Made by a program: the position numbers and the translations under genes. The notes beneath the pieces are model-generated. The model was given only the letters and a program-made list of their open reading frames with translations, made no database searches and was not told the origin of the DNA. From Fimbriimonadales bacterium (GTDB lineage: Bacteria; Armatimonadota; Fimbriimonadia; Fimbriimonadales; GBS-DC), in the NCBI GenBank assembly GCA_025998675.1, contig AP024673.1:2302562-2366561 (forward strand): a stretch of DNA of 64,000 nt, read 5' to 3'. Numbering within the stretch: position 1 is the first letter of the stretch; each line of letters opens with the position of its first letter. Shown here piece by piece: positions 7,408-16,995 of the stretch.

Positions 7408-8763
7408 TCAGTGCCCGCTGATATTCACCGCCTGATAGCCGCCGCGCGCGCGATAATAGAAATACTGCGCTCCGAACAGGAACACCAGAATCAGGGGCAG
7501 AATCGCCACATAGCGGAAGGTCATCGCCGCGCCGTAGCGGAGCGCCTCGTCCAGCGCCGCTTTCTGCTGTTGCGCGACGGGGTCGCCCGCCTGCGCCTTC
7601 TGGATAATCTCCTGTGCGCGTTCGGGGCTGTACCTGCCGTCCACGACCACCAGCTGGCGCACTTCGGGGGTCAGCTTCTCGATAGTATGCAGGTCATAGA
7701 TGCGCCCCATGCTGGGTCCCGCGACGCCTGCGGCAATCATGCCCGCCGCGCCCATCACCGCCAGCAGGAACTCGCCCCCACGCGGATAGCGCTCCGACAC
7801 CACGCCCAGCATCGTCGGCCAGAAGTACGCCTTACCGATGCCGAATACCGTCGCCGCGAGGAACGCCGCGCCCGCCGTGAACGAGACGCTCAGCAAATAC
7901 AAGCCCACCGCCGCGAACGCCGCGCACACCGCCAGCAAGCCAATCGGCGTGAACACCCGCGCCACAGGACCCGCGACCAGACGCAACACGAACATCAAGC
8001 CCGAAGTGTAGACCAGAAACAGGATGCCGCGAATGCCCACCGTGTCAGTCAGCACCGAACCGACCCACTGGTCAGGTCCCAGCTCCGTGATGGCGGTCAT
8101 ACACATACACAGGATCAGCAGCAGCACGCCAGGGCGCAGAATCTGCATGAACATCTCGCCCATGCTCACGCCCGACGCCGCGCGCTCCGTTTCGGGGAAT
8201 TTCTCCGTCCAGATCATCGCGCCGTAAATCAGTGCAGGCACGATAATCGTGCCCAACCGCACCTGCCACGAGGCGTTCATGAACTCCGCCAGCGCGAAGG
8301 TCGCCAACCCGCCGATAATCAGCCCGCCCGGCCACCACGCATGCAACACATTCAATTTGTGCGTTTTGTCGTTGGGGTACATTGTCGCAGCGAGTGGGTT
8401 AATCACCGCCTCCACCGTGCCGTTTGCCAGACCGACCAGCAGCGTCGATAGCAGCAGCGCCACGAATCCGTAGTTCGGCGACAGGATAGTGAACACAATC
8501 CCCAGAATGTGCCCCAGACAGGCAAACTTGAGCAGGCGTCCCATCCCGAAGGTGTTTACCAGCGGACCCACAATCAGGATCGCTATCGGGAAGCCCCAGA
8601 TTCCCATCAGGTTCACCAGCCCCTGCTGCTCATGGCTGATGTCGAAGGTTGCGCCCAGCTCCTTCAGGATGTCGGCGCGTATCGAGAACGCCATCGCCGT
8701 CGTTACCAGCGCAATACAGCTGGCGATGAACAGTTTATTGTAGTTATAACTCCCCTGTGCCAT
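7408..8763 (-). CDS. MFS transporter, substrate unknown
   Basis: 451 aa from ATG 8763, which has GGAGG 6 nt upstream; an in-frame extension to 8817 has no such signal. The sequence has about 12 hydrophobic segments. An early motif FGMGRLLKFACLGHILG corresponds to the loop 2-3 signature of the major facilitator superfamily, and LHAWWPGGLIIGG resembles the FucP-like (sugar:proton) branch. A polar insert of about 45 residues (IEKLTPEVRQLVVVDGRYSP and onward) precedes the final membrane segment. The gene stands alone between a MITE and a divergent ABC operon, so the substrate cannot be inferred. Confidence 0.85.
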   Translation of the reverse strand: MAQGSYNYNKLFIASCIALVTTAMAFSIRADILKELGATFDISHEQQGLVNLMGIWGFPIAILIVGPLVNTFGMGRLLKFACLGHILGIVFTILSPNYGFVALLLSTLLVGLANGTVEAVINPLAATMYPNDKTHKLNVLHAWWPGGLIIGGLATFALAEFMNASWQVRLGTIIVPALIYGAMIWTEKFPETERAASGVSMGEMFMQILRPGVLLLILCMCMTAITELGPDQWVGSVLTDTVGIRGILFLVYTSGLMFVLRLVAGPVARVFTPIGLLAVCAAFAAVGLYLLSVSFTAGAAFLAATVFGIGKAYFWPTMLGVVSERYPRGGEFLLAVMGAAGMIAAGVAGPSMGRIYDLHTIEKLTPEVRQLVVVDGRYSPERAQEIIQKAQAGDPVAQQQKAALDEALRYGAAMTFRYVAILPLILVFLFGAQYFYYRARGGYQAVNISGH

Positions 8764-8887
8764 GTTGCCCTCCTTCAGGTAGGCAGAGTTTTCGCATCGG
8801 CGCGGCGATTCCTGCAAGTTTTTTTCTATCTTTCTAATTGCCCTCCCGACCCCAGAGACGCGGCTCTGAAAAATCGGCGACGCCGCC

Positions 8888-8904
8888 GATAATTATGCCT
8901 GATG
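8888..8904 (+). promoter_or_regulatory. -10 element GATAAT with start codon 8 nt downstream
   Basis: GATAAT at 8888-8893, then TATGCCTG, then ATG at 8902. No Shine-Dalgarno exists. An earlier ATG at 8895 is out of frame and meets a stop after five codons. The spacing fits leaderless initiation. Confidence 0.45.
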
Positions 8905-9663
8905 CTGCCGATTGAGGTCTCGCATCTGGTGGTGGCGTATCGTCGCTGGTTCAAGCCGCCGTTCCGCGCGGTGGACGACCTGAGCTTCGTGGTGCGTGAA
9001 GGCGAAATCGTCGGGTTTCTGGGTGTGAACGGCGCGGGGAAGACCAGCACCATCAAGACGCTGATGGGCTTCCAGCCGCCGACCGAGGGCGCGGTGCGTA
9101 TCTTCGGGATGGACGCCACGAACGCCCGCGCGCGGCAACTGGTCGGCTTCCTGCCAGAGACCGCGCTCTACTCGCCCTATCTGACCCCTTACGAAACGCT
9201 GCGCCTGTACGGGGAGCTGCACGGGCTGCGCGCGCGCCCGCTCAAGGCGCAGATTGACGCCCTGCTGGACGCGGTTAAGCTCACCCATAAGGCGCACACG
9301 CTGAACAAAAACCTCTCCAAAGGCATGCTGCAGCGCGTGGGGATTGCGCAGGCGCTACTGGGCGACCCGAAACTGCTGATTCTGGACGAGGTCTCATCAG
9401 GGCTGGACCCGATTGGCAAGCGCGAGTTGCGCGACCTGCTGGCGACTCAGCGCGCACGGGGCGTGACCATCTTCTTCTCGTCGCACGAGCTGGCGGAGGT
9501 TGCCTCTATCTGCGACCGTATTCTGGTGATTCATCAGGGGCGATTGATCGCCGAGCATCGGCTGAGCGAACTCACGGGGCGCGTGGAGTCGCTGGAGGAC
9601 TATTTCATCCGCACGGTACAGGCGGGACGCGATATTCTGCTGGAGGAGGCGCACGCGGCATGA
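8902..9663 (+). CDS. ABC transporter ATP-binding protein (ABC-2 type)
   Basis: 253 aa. Walker A GVNGAGKTS (41-49), signature LSKGM (138-142), Walker B LLILDE (158-163) and H-loop FFSSHE are all present, so it should hydrolyse ATP. The layout is that of DrrA/CcmA-like subunits of ABC-2 exporters. It overlaps the permease gene by ATGA, so the two are translated together. The start has no Shine-Dalgarno; a GATAAT box lies 8 nt upstream. What the pair exports cannot be deduced. Confidence 0.93.
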   Translation: MLPIEVSHLVVAYRRWFKPPFRAVDDLSFVVREGEIVGFLGVNGAGKTSTIKTLMGFQPPTEGAVRIFGMDATNARARQLVGFLPETALYSPYLTPYETLRLYGELHGLRARPLKAQIDALLDAVKLTHKAHTLNKNLSKGMLQRVGIAQALLGDPKLLILDEVSSGLDPIGKRELRDLLATQRARGVTIFFSSHELAEVASICDRILVIHQGRLIAEHRLSELTGRVESLEDYFIRTVQAGRDILLEEAHAA

Positions 9664-10439
9664 CGCACACATTGCAAATCACACGCGCGCTGATGACCGC
9701 GGGGCTGCTGGAGACCCTGCGGCGCAAGGACCTGTATGTGGTGCTGATTCTGACGCTGCTGCTCACGCTGGGCGCGTCGGCGTTCCGTGTGTTCGGCGTG
9801 CAGGGGCTGGAGATTTTCGTCAAAGATGTGGCGCTGACGACCATCGGCGTGATGACAACCGTGTTGACCGTGCTGATTGCCGCGCGCCAGATTCCCGAAG
9901 AGATGCAACGGCGCACGATTTACCCGCTGATGGCGCGCCCCATCACGCGCGGGCAGCTCCTGCTGGGCAAGTGGGCGACGGCGACCTTCACCGCCAGCCT
10001 GTGCTTTATGATACTCGCGCTCGCGACGCTGGGACTGCTGCTGATGCTGGGCATCGGCGTCAAGCCCATCTTCGTGCAGTATCTGATTCTGAAGCTGCTG
10101 GGGATTGGCTGGCTCTGCGCGATGGTGATTGCGTTCTCGCTCTACATGACGCCCGCCGCGAATGTGACCCTGTCGCTGATTCTGGCGTTCGGGTCGGGGC
10201 TGTTCGGACGGCTGCTGCTGATGGCGCATTGGGAGCATGACCTGAGCGCGCTCTGGCTGAATCTGCTGTACGGGCTGTTGCCGCACTACGACTATTTCGA
10301 TATGAGCAAGAAGGTCGTTTTTGACTGGGCGCTGGCGCCGTGGGGCGTGATTGGCGCGCTTGCGGGCTATGCCGTCCTCAGCGGGAGCGCGTGGTTGCTC
10401 ATGGGCTGGCTCCGCTTCCGAAAACAGACGATTGGTTAA
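9660..10439 (+). CDS. ABC-2 type transporter permease
   Basis: 259 aa with about six hydrophobic segments. The N-terminus ITRALMTAGLLETLRRKDLY followed by a long membrane helix, and the cytoplasmic RQIPEEMQRRTIYPLMARPI, are typical of ABC-2 membrane proteins that pair with one ATPase. Its start overlaps the stop of the ATPase gene (ATGA), indicating a two-gene exporter. The 165 nt after it contain a GGGTATCCT promoter candidate (10467-10475) for the next genes. Confidence 0.87.
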   Translation: MTHTLQITRALMTAGLLETLRRKDLYVVLILTLLLTLGASAFRVFGVQGLEIFVKDVALTTIGVMTTVLTVLIAARQIPEEMQRRTIYPLMARPITRGQLLLGKWATATFTASLCFMILALATLGLLLMLGIGVKPIFVQYLILKLLGIGWLCAMVIAFSLYMTPAANVTLSLILAFGSGLFGRLLLMAHWEHDLSALWLNLLYGLLPHYDYFDMSKKVVFDWALAPWGVIGALAGYAVLSGSAWLLMGWLRFRKQTIG

Positions 10440-10605
10440 TCGCGCACTTGATTTTTCGTCGATGGATTGGGTATCCTTTACTGACGCCGTATGGCATCAG
10501 CACATTGTGGGCATTTGTACGCACGCGGCGGGAGCGCGAACCGCTTCCGTGCGTGTCGACGCATTAAACAACCTTCCAGACCCAATTCAGGAGGACGGTG
10601 ACCGA

Positions 10606-10968
10606 ATGATTTATCCAGAGACAGACGAACTCAGTCAGTATCCACGCTACATTTTGACGCTGCTGGCAGCCGAGCGGGCGCGCCTGTTGCGCGAGGGCGC
10701 CAAACCGCTCGTGCCCGTCGACGGGCTGGACTTCAACCCGTTGACCGTCGCGCTGCAGGAAATCGCCGCAGGCAAAATCAAGCCCCGTATCATCGACGAG
10801 CGAACCGTCGAAGTGATTGTGCAGGGACCCGAACACACCTGGCAGGTCGCACGCGACCTCAAGCAATTGAGTCAACAGGCGGAGGAAGAGGAAGAAGAGA
10901 AAATGATGGAGCTGATGGAGTTCTATCAGCAGGAGACAACAGCGCGCGACTACGCGGAAGATGAGTAA
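10606..10968 (+). CDS. rpoZ: RNA polymerase omega subunit-like protein
   Basis: 120 aa. The N-terminal part ([20 protein letters not shown], then [16 protein letters not shown] and [17 protein letters not shown]) matches the RpoZ core, whose conserved features are SRYTLVxxAAKRAR and the ALxEIAxGKI helix. The C-terminal 45 residues are a strongly acidic tail (EEEEEEKMM), longer than in E. coli omega. Omega helps fold and hold the beta-prime subunit. ATG 10606 is chosen for CAGGAGGA 10-12 nt upstream; an open in-frame stretch back to 10351 overlaps the permease gene. It overlaps dnaJ by 8 nt, an unusual partner, since gmk and coaBC are the common neighbours. Confidence 0.72.
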   Translation: MIYPETDELSQYPRYILTLLAAERARLLREGAKPLVPVDGLDFNPLTVALQEIAAGKIKPRIIDERTVEVIVQGPEHTWQVARDLKQLSQQAEEEEEEKMMELMEFYQQETTARDYAEDE

Positions 10969-12082
10969 ACCCGATTACTATGCGGTACTGGGCGTCGAGC
11001 GGGGCGCGAGCCAGGACGAAATCAAGGCGGCGTTTCGCAAACTGGCGCGCCAGTACCACCCCGATGTCAACAAAGACGATCCCCAAGCCGAAGAGAAGTT
11101 CAAATTGATTAACGAAGCCTACCAGGTGCTGTCGGACCCCGAATCGCGCGCGGTGTACGATCGGTTCGGGCATGCGGGCGCGGCGGGCGCGCCGACCGCC
11201 GACCCATTCAACATGGCGGAGAACCTGTTCCAGATGTTTTTTGGCGGCGGCGCGGGCGTGATGACGCGCGGTCCCATCGACGGCGCGGATCGGCGCGTGG
11301 ATCTGGTGATTACGCTGGAAGAGGTGCTGCACGGCGCGACGCACACGGTGGAGGTGGAGCGGCTGCGCCTGTGCGCGCGTTGCAAGGGCACGGGCGCGGA
11401 AACGGGCACAACCCCCGAACGCTGTCCTGATTGCGCTGGCTCCGGGCGCATGCGCTTCACGCAGACAACCATTCTGGGGACGGTGACGCGCGTCGCGCCG
11501 TGTGAACGCTGCCACGGCGAAGGCGAAATCGTGCGCACCCCATGCCGCGAGTGCCATGGGGAACGACTCGTGCGCCAGCGCGATGCAATCAGCGTCACGA
11601 TTCCGCCCGGCATCGAGGACGAGACCGCGCTGTTGCTGCGCGGGGAAGGCGATTCGGGACTGCGCGGTGGACGCGACGGCGACCTGTATGTCGTGGTGCG
11701 TATCGCGCCCCATACGCGCTTCAAACGGCGCGGGAACGACCTCGTCACGCAGCTCAATCTCACCTATCCCCAGCTCGCGCTCGGCGACGAGGTGGAACTC
11801 GAAACGCTGGACGGCAAGGCGACGCTCGAAATCCCCGAACTGACCGAGCCGTACAGTGAGCTGATGCTTCCGGGGCGCGGCTTGCCGCATCCGCGCACGG
11901 GCAAGCGCGGCGACCTCTATGTGCGAATCGGGCTGAAGATGCCCAAAACGCTCACCGACGCCCAGCGCAACCTGCTGCGCCAGTACGCCGAGCTGAGCGG
12001 GACGCGCCTCAAAAAGTACGCCAGCGCCGAGCCGACCAGCTTCTTCGAAAAAGTCAAACGCAGCGTCAAGGGGGAGGACTGA
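10961..12082 (+). CDS. dnaJ: Chaperone protein DnaJ
   Basis: 373 aa, full-length type I J-protein. The J domain (1-70) contains YHPDVNKDD with the HPD motif that stimulates DnaK. After a short glycine-rich linker, four zinc-binding motifs follow: [24 protein letters not shown] and CRECHGER, the last lacking the final glycine. The C-terminal substrate-binding beta domain ends with a typical region ([19 protein letters not shown]). It delivers unfolded clients to DnaK. DnaK and GrpE are not in the window. The start lies within the 3' end of the omega-like gene. Confidence 0.95.
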   Translation: MSKPDYYAVLGVERGASQDEIKAAFRKLARQYHPDVNKDDPQAEEKFKLINEAYQVLSDPESRAVYDRFGHAGAAGAPTADPFNMAENLFQMFFGGGAGVMTRGPIDGADRRVDLVITLEEVLHGATHTVEVERLRLCARCKGTGAETGTTPERCPDCAGSGRMRFTQTTILGTVTRVAPCERCHGEGEIVRTPCRECHGERLVRQRDAISVTIPPGIEDETALLLRGEGDSGLRGGRDGDLYVVVRIAPHTRFKRRGNDLVTQLNLTYPQLALGDEVELETLDGKATLEIPELTEPYSELMLPGRGLPHPRTGKRGDLYVRIGLKMPKTLTDAQRNLLRQYAELSGTRLKKYASAEPTSFFEKVKRSVKGED

Positions 12083-12085
12083 CCC

Positions 12086-13036
12086 ATGCGCCCGATTGCC
12101 TCGGTCGGCATTCTGGTCGCCGATGTGGTCGCCAAGCCCGTGAGCCATTATCCGGAGCGCGGCGTATGCGCCCATGTGGAGCGGATGGAACTCCATGTCG
12201 GCGGGTGCGCCTCCAACACGGGGCTGGCGCTGGCAAAGCTGGGGCTGCCCGTGCGCGTGGCGGGCAAGGTCGGACGCGACCCCTTCGGCGACTTCCTGCT
12301 CGATGAGTTGAGCCGTTACGGAGTCGACACGCGGGGCATTCGTCGCAGCGAAACCGCGGGCACTGCCAGCACGATGGTGATGGTGCATCCCGACGGGGAA
12401 CGCTCGTTTATTCACTATCGCGGGGCGAACGCCGAGTTCACGCCCGACGACATCGACTGGGAACTGATTGGCGATTGCGCGATCTTCCATCTGGCGGGGG
12501 CGTACCTGATGCCGCTGATGGACGGCGCGCCTGCCGCGCGTGTGCTGCAGGAGGCGAAACGGCGTGGGATGATGACCTGCCTCGATACGACATGGGACTC
12601 CAGCGGGCAGTGGATGCGCCTGCTGCAGCCCTGCCTGCCCCATCTGGACTATATCACGCCCAACTACGGCGAGGCGAGCATGCTCACGGGCGAGAGCGAC
12701 CCGCAGCGCATCGCCGACCGCTTGCTGGCGGAGGGCGTCGGCGCGGCGGTCATCAAGATGGACGCGCAGGGCTGTTTCGTCAAAACGCGCGAGACCGCGT
12801 TCCATCTGCCCGCCTGCAGGGTAGAGGTGGTGGACATGCTGGGCGCGGGCGACTGCTTCACGGCGGGCTGGCTGGCGGGCGTCTCGATGGGCTGGGAGTT
12901 GCGCCAGACTGCGCGGCTAGCGAACGCCGTGGGCGCGCTGTGCGTCTCCGCGCTTGGCGCCACCACAGGCGTGCGCCCGCTACAGGAAACGCTGGCGTTT
13001 ATGGAGCGGAACTGTCCGAAGGCGCCGGGCGATTGA
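12086..13036 (+). CDS. PfkB-family carbohydrate kinase (ribokinase-like)
   Basis: 316 aa. The N-terminal PfkB glycine motif appears as HVGGCASNTGLALAKLG, and the C-terminal signature as DMLGAGDCFTAGWLAG, where the aspartate of GAGD is the catalytic base. Substrate is likely a sugar or nucleoside; the sequence alone does not decide between ribokinase, fructokinase and KDG kinase. It starts 3 nt after the dnaJ stop and is convergent with the pyrimidine nucleoside phosphorylase gene, so a ribose- or nucleoside-salvage role is possible but unproven. Confidence 0.88.
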   Translation: MRPIASVGILVADVVAKPVSHYPERGVCAHVERMELHVGGCASNTGLALAKLGLPVRVAGKVGRDPFGDFLLDELSRYGVDTRGIRRSETAGTASTMVMVHPDGERSFIHYRGANAEFTPDDIDWELIGDCAIFHLAGAYLMPLMDGAPAARVLQEAKRRGMMTCLDTTWDSSGQWMRLLQPCLPHLDYITPNYGEASMLTGESDPQRIADRLLAEGVGAAVIKMDAQGCFVKTRETAFHLPACRVEVVDMLGAGDCFTAGWLAGVSMGWELRQTARLANAVGALCVSALGATTGVRPLQETLAFMERNCPKAPGD

Positions 13037-13147
13037 ACTATCCCACTGTCGATAGGTATTACTGCAAGGACACTCAGCCGCCGTGTTAGAGCAGGAGCGC
13101 AACTGTCAGAGCAAGCACCCCAGCGCGTCGACCAGAGCCGATGTTTT

Positions 13148-14446
13148 TCACGCCAGCAGCACGCCCTGCGGGGGGACAGGCGTTTCGAGAATGCGCAGGG
13201 CGCTCTGAAGTGTTGTCCGCGCCTGCTGCAGGCTCGATTCGGTACGGGCATGGATGCGGAACACTGGCTCGCCTGCCTGTACGGGGTCGCCGACGCACTT
13301 CAGCGCCTCCACGCCGACGGCAGGGTCGATGGCGTCCTCTTTTTTCTGCCTGCCTGCGCCGAGCTGGAGCGCGGCGAGCGCGACGGTGCGCGGCGCGACT
13401 TCCGCCACATAGCCCGACTCTGGCGCAGGATACTCGACGACAAGGGGCGCGCGAGGCAGAAGGTTCAAATCATCCACCACACGCGGGTCGCCGCCCTGCG
13501 CCTCCACCATCTGGCAGAACTTGTTTAGCGCGTCGCCGCTCTGGAGCAGTCGCTGGGCGCGCGCCTGTCCCTCTGCAGCGTCAGGCGATAGCCCGCACAG
13601 CGCGAACGCATGCCCTGCCAGCGCACACACGAGCGCCTCAAAGCGCGGATGGCTCGGCAGGTCAGGACGGAGGGTTTCAATCGCTTCGCGCACCTCCAGC
13701 GCGTTGCCGACTGTGTAGCCCAGCGGCTGGCTCATGTCGGTCAGCATCGCGTGCGTGCGGCGTCCCGCGCCCTCGCCAATACGCACGAGCGTACCCGCCA
13801 GCTGCTCGGCGCGTTCGCGCGTGGTCATAAACGCGCCCGCGCCCACCTTCACATCGAGCAGGATGTGCTGTGCGCCGCCCGCGAGCTTCTTGCTCATAAT
13901 GCTGGCGGCTATCAGCGGGATGCTCTCTACGGTCGCGGTGGCGTCGCGCAGGGCGTAGAGCAGCTTGTCGGCAGGCGCGAGGCTCGCCGATTGACCCGCC
14001 AGACAGCAGCCAATGCGTTGCACCTGCGCGAGCATCTCCTGCGCGGTCAGCTCCGTGCGGTAGCCAGGGATGCTTTCTAACTTGTCGACCGTGCCGCCCG
14101 TGAAGCCCAGCCCGCGCCCCGACATCTTGGCAATCGCGACGCCGCCCGCCGCCAGCAGCGGAACCAGCACGAGGCTCGTCTTGTCGCCGACGCCGCCCGT
14201 AGAGTGCTTGTCCAGAGTGGGCGCACCAATCGTCGAGAGGTCGAGCTGGTCGCCCGACGCCGCCATCACTTCGGTCAGCGCGAGCGTCTCAGCGTCGGTC
14301 AGCCCCCGCAGGTAGCACGCCATCAGCCACGCGGCGACCTGATAATCGGGCACTTCCCCGCGCACATAGCCCAGCACGATTTGCTCAATCTCCGCGCGGG
14401 TCAGCTCGCCCCCATCGCGCTTTTTGCCAATCAGCAGCGGTATCAC
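13148..14446 (-). CDS. Pyrimidine-nucleoside (thymidine) phosphorylase
   Basis: 432 aa from a proposed GTG at 14446 ([20 protein letters not shown]), matching the usual start of this family and its usual length of about 433. An open frame reaches 14524 but would run through the promoter of the divergent gene. Signatures: [13 protein letters not shown] (phosphate-binding), [20 protein letters not shown] and [12 protein letters not shown]. The reaction is phosphorolysis of thymidine, uridine or deoxyuridine to base and (deoxy)ribose-1-phosphate. The 110 nt between it and the convergent kinase gene show nothing notable. The symbol deoA or pdp depends on substrate preference. Confidence 0.92.
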   Translation of the reverse strand: MIPLLIGKKRDGGELTRAEIEQIVLGYVRGEVPDYQVAAWLMACYLRGLTDAETLALTEVMAASGDQLDLSTIGAPTLDKHSTGGVGDKTSLVLVPLLAAGGVAIAKMSGRGLGFTGGTVDKLESIPGYRTELTAQEMLAQVQRIGCCLAGQSASLAPADKLLYALRDATATVESIPLIAASIMSKKLAGGAQHILLDVKVGAGAFMTTRERAEQLAGTLVRIGEGAGRRTHAMLTDMSQPLGYTVGNALEVREAIETLRPDLPSHPRFEALVCALAGHAFALCGLSPDAAEGQARAQRLLQSGDALNKFCQMVEAQGGDPRVVDDLNLLPRAPLVVEYPAPESGYVAEVAPRTVALAALQLGAGRQKKEDAIDPAVGVEALKCVGDPVQAGEPVFRIHARTESSLQQARTTLQSALRILETPVPPQGVLLA

Positions 14447-14469
14447 GGTATTGCAGTGTACCCGACGGG

Positions 14470-14496
14470 TATAATTTAGCCACGCTAAACGCCATG
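14470..14496 (+). promoter_or_regulatory. GGTATAAT promoter of the DUF1028 gene with short leader
   Basis: TATAAT at 14470-14475, preceded by GG, with ATG at 14494. That leaves an 18-nt gap, so a leader of about 11 nt with no Shine-Dalgarno. The divergent nucleoside phosphorylase start is only 47 nt from this ATG. Confidence 0.5.
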
Positions 14497-15411
14497 AAAA
14501 ACGGGACACTGGCTTTTGGGACATTCTCTATTGTGGGCGCAGACCCGAAGACGGGTGAAGTGGGCGTCGCGGTCGCCTCGAAGTTTCTGGCGGTCGGCTC
14601 GGTGGTACCGTTTGCGCAGGCAGGCGTCGGCGCGGTTGCCACGCAATCCTACGCCAACACGACCTACGGACCGCGCGGGCTGGAGCTGCTGCGCCAGAAA
14701 GTCGCGCCGCAGGAGATTCTCCAGCGCCTCACGAAGGACGATCCCCAGCGCGAGCAGCGCCAGGTGGGGATTGTGGACGCCAGTGGGCGCAGCGCGACCT
14801 TCACGGGGCAACGCTGCCTGCGCTGGGCGGGCGGAATCGCGGGCAAACACTTCGCCGCGCAGGGCAATATCCTGACGGGCGAGGCGGTGGTGCAGGCGAT
14901 GGCAGAGGCGTTCCAGAAGACAGAGGGCGAACTCGCGCTCAAACTCATGGCGGCGCTGGAGGCGGGCGAGAAAGCGGGCGGCGACGCGCGCGGTAGACAG
15001 TCCGCCGCAATCCTCGTGGCGCGCAAAAACGGCGGCTACGGCGGCTTCGACGACCGCTACATCGACCTGCGCGTGGACGACCATCCCGAACCCATGCAGG
15101 AGCTACGCCGCCTGCTGACCCTGCAGCTGCGTTTTCGCACGCGCGAGCGCGCCTATCGCCTGTACGAACAGAAGCGCTACACGCAGGCGCTGCGCCTGCT
15201 GCAACAGATGGTCGCCGAAACGCCTGACGACGCCGCGATGCACTACGATTACGCCTGCGTGCTTGCCCTCACGGGCAGCCCACGCGCCGCGATGCGCCAC
15301 CTGAAACGCGCCCTCGAACTGGACAAGACGCTCGCCAGCTTCGCCAAAAACGACCCCGACCTGGCGAGCCTGCGCAACGACCCCGAATTTCAACGCCTTA
15401 CCACACGCTAA
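14494..15411 (+). CDS. DUF1028 family protein with C-terminal TPR-like region
   Basis: 305 aa. Residues 1-205 match DUF1028: the start [77 protein letters not shown] and [18 protein letters not shown]. The family has an Ntn-hydrolase-like fold and unknown substrate. Residues about 225-300 form two helical hairpins ([40 protein letters not shown]) typical of tetratricopeptide repeats, where many relatives instead carry a peptidoglycan-binding domain. No signal peptide. It is followed 18 nt later by the MoaD/E1 fusion gene. Confidence 0.85.
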   Translation: MKNGTLAFGTFSIVGADPKTGEVGVAVASKFLAVGSVVPFAQAGVGAVATQSYANTTYGPRGLELLRQKVAPQEILQRLTKDDPQREQRQVGIVDASGRSATFTGQRCLRWAGGIAGKHFAAQGNILTGEAVVQAMAEAFQKTEGELALKLMAALEAGEKAGGDARGRQSAAILVARKNGGYGGFDDRYIDLRVDDHPEPMQELRRLLTLQLRFRTRERAYRLYEQKRYTQALRLLQQMVAETPDDAAMHYDYACVLALTGSPRAAMRHLKRALELDKTLASFAKNDPDLASLRNDPEFQRLTTR

Positions 15412-15429
15412 CTATGGAGGAAACAGGTT

Positions 15430-16908
15430 ATGCCAACCATCTATATCCCAACGGCTCTGAGACCGTATGCAGACCACCAGGCGCAACTCACGGTGGACGC
15501 CGCCACCGTGCGTGAAGCCGTCGAGAAACTGACAGAAGCGTTCCCCAGGCTGAAGCAGCATCTGTTCAAAGAGGACGGTCAGCTGCGCAGTTTTGTGAAT
15601 CTGTATCTGGGCGATGAGGATGTGCGCCACCTGCAGGGGCTGGACACGCCGCTCGCTCCAGACGCCGAGCTGACGATTGTGCCGTCCGTGGCAGGCGGCG
15701 TCGCCACACTGGCGGATGCGCCTGCACGCCGCAGCATCATCGACGACGCACGCCTGCAGACCGTGAGCCTCTCGCAGGAAGAGGTGCTGCGCTACAGTCG
15801 CCACCTGATTATGCCCGAAGTCACGATGGAGGGGCAACGGCGTCTGAAGGCGGCGCGCGTGCTACTGATTGGCACGGGCGGGCTGGGGTCGCCCCTCGCC
15901 CTCTACCTCGCCGCCGCAGGCGTGGGAACCATAGGGCTGGTCGATTTCGATGTGGTCGATTACTCCAACCTGCAGCGGCAAGTCCTGCATTTTACCAGCG
16001 ATGTCGGACGCCCCAAACTGCAGTCCGCCATCGAGAAGATTCAGGCGATTAACCCGCATGTGCATGTGATTCCGTTCGAGACGCGCCTGACTTCGGAGAA
16101 CGCGCTGGAGATTCTGCGCGACTTCGATGTGATTGTGGACGGCACGGACAACTTCCCGACGCGCTATCTGGTGAACGACGCCTGCGTGTTGCTGGGCAAG
16201 CCGAATGTGTACGGCAGCATCTTCCGTTTTGAGGGTCAGGCGTCGGTGTTCTGGGCGGCGCAGGGACCGTGCTACCGCTGCCTGTACCCGGAGCCGCCGC
16301 CTCCGGGACTGGTGCCCAGCTGTGCAGAGGGCGGCGTGCTGGGTATCCTGCCCGGACTCATCGGGCTGGTGCAGGCGACGGAGACCATCAAGCTGATTCT
16401 GGGCGCGGGCGAGCCGCTGATTGGACGCCTGCTGCTGCTGGACGCGCTGGGGATGCGCTGGCGCGAGCTGAAACTGCGCAAAGACCCCAGCTGTCCCGTG
16501 TGCGGCGAGAACCCCACCGTGCGCGAGCTGATCGACTACGCGGAGTTTTGCGGTATGCGTGGGGAAGAGACGCCTCAGGATTTGCAGGGTATCCCCTGCC
16601 TGACCCCTCAGGAGCTGAAGCGGCGACTGGACGCGGGCGAGCCGCTGGTGCTGCTCGATGTGCGCGAACCGTATGAACTGGAGATCAGCCGCCTGCCCGC
16701 CGTCAAGCACATCCCGATGGCACAGGTCGCCGAGCGCGTGCATGAGCTGAACCCTGCGGACGAGATTGTGGTCATCTGCCGTTCCGGGGGGCGCAGCGGG
16801 CAAATCACGCGCCTACTGTTGCAGATGGGCTTTCGTCGGGTCAAAAACCTCACGGGCGGCATGAACGCCTACGCGCAGGAAGTAGACCCCAGCCTGCCCG
16901 TGTATTGA
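15430..16908 (+). CDS. MoaD/ThiS-like, MoeB/ThiF-like E1 and rhodanese triple fusion
   Basis: 492 aa, three domains. Residues 1-90 are a ubiquitin-like sulfur carrier of the MoaD/ThiS type (MPTIYIPTALRPYADHQAQL, ending VPSVAGG at 84-90). Residues about 112-375 are an E1-like adenylyltransferase with GTGGLGSP (148-155), DFDVVDYSNLQRQ, the acceptor-region SCAEGGVLG, and a zinc site formed by CYRC (281, 284) and CPVC (355, 358). Residues about 390-490 are a rhodanese domain with active Cys450 in VVICRSGGRSG. MoeB/ThiF adenylates the carrier C-terminus and a rhodanese can supply sulfur for thiocarboxylate formation, in molybdopterin, thiamin or cysteine synthesis. The carrier Gly-Gly is not a free C-terminus; it is followed by a linker, so it would need proteolysis or work in cis. 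An AGGAGG-like site (ATGGAGGAAAC) precedes the ATG. Confidence 0.9.
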   Translation: MPTIYIPTALRPYADHQAQLTVDAATVREAVEKLTEAFPRLKQHLFKEDGQLRSFVNLYLGDEDVRHLQGLDTPLAPDAELTIVPSVAGGVATLADAPARRSIIDDARLQTVSLSQEEVLRYSRHLIMPEVTMEGQRRLKAARVLLIGTGGLGSPLALYLAAAGVGTIGLVDFDVVDYSNLQRQVLHFTSDVGRPKLQSAIEKIQAINPHVHVIPFETRLTSENALEILRDFDVIVDGTDNFPTRYLVNDACVLLGKPNVYGSIFRFEGQASVFWAAQGPCYRCLYPEPPPPGLVPSCAEGGVLGILPGLIGLVQATETIKLILGAGEPLIGRLLLLDALGMRWRELKLRKDPSCPVCGENPTVRELIDYAEFCGMRGEETPQDLQGIPCLTPQELKRRLDAGEPLVLLDVREPYELEISRLPAVKHIPMAQVAERVHELNPADEIVVICRSGGRSGQITRLLLQMGFRRVKNLTGGMNAYAQEVDPSLPVY

Positions 16909-16939
16909 TTACACGAATAGCCTGCCCGCGCATGGAACG

Positions 16940-16967
16940 GGCGGGGACGCTGATAGGCGTCCCCGCC
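16940..16967. terminator. Bidirectional hairpin between convergent genes
   Basis: Perfect 11-bp stem GGCGGGGACGC / GCGTCCCCGCC with a 6-nt loop between the MoaD/E1 gene (+) and a PEP-CTERM gene (-). A close copy at 21951-21980 accompanies the second PEP-CTERM gene. No long T-run follows, so terminator function is likely but not certain. Confidence 0.6.
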
Positions 16968-16995
16968 TGCGTTTGTTCCGAGCGCTGGTAAGGGT

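Noticed and set aside
6760-8451. 563-codon plus-strand frame over pheA, the MITE and the MFS gene
   Set aside because: Spans an intergenic repeat and two real genes; composition is that of an antisense shadow.
10859-12805. 648-codon open frame antisense to dnaJ and the sugar kinase
   Set aside because: The plus strand encodes complete, conserved proteins; the antisense product has no recognisable domain and a shadow-like composition.
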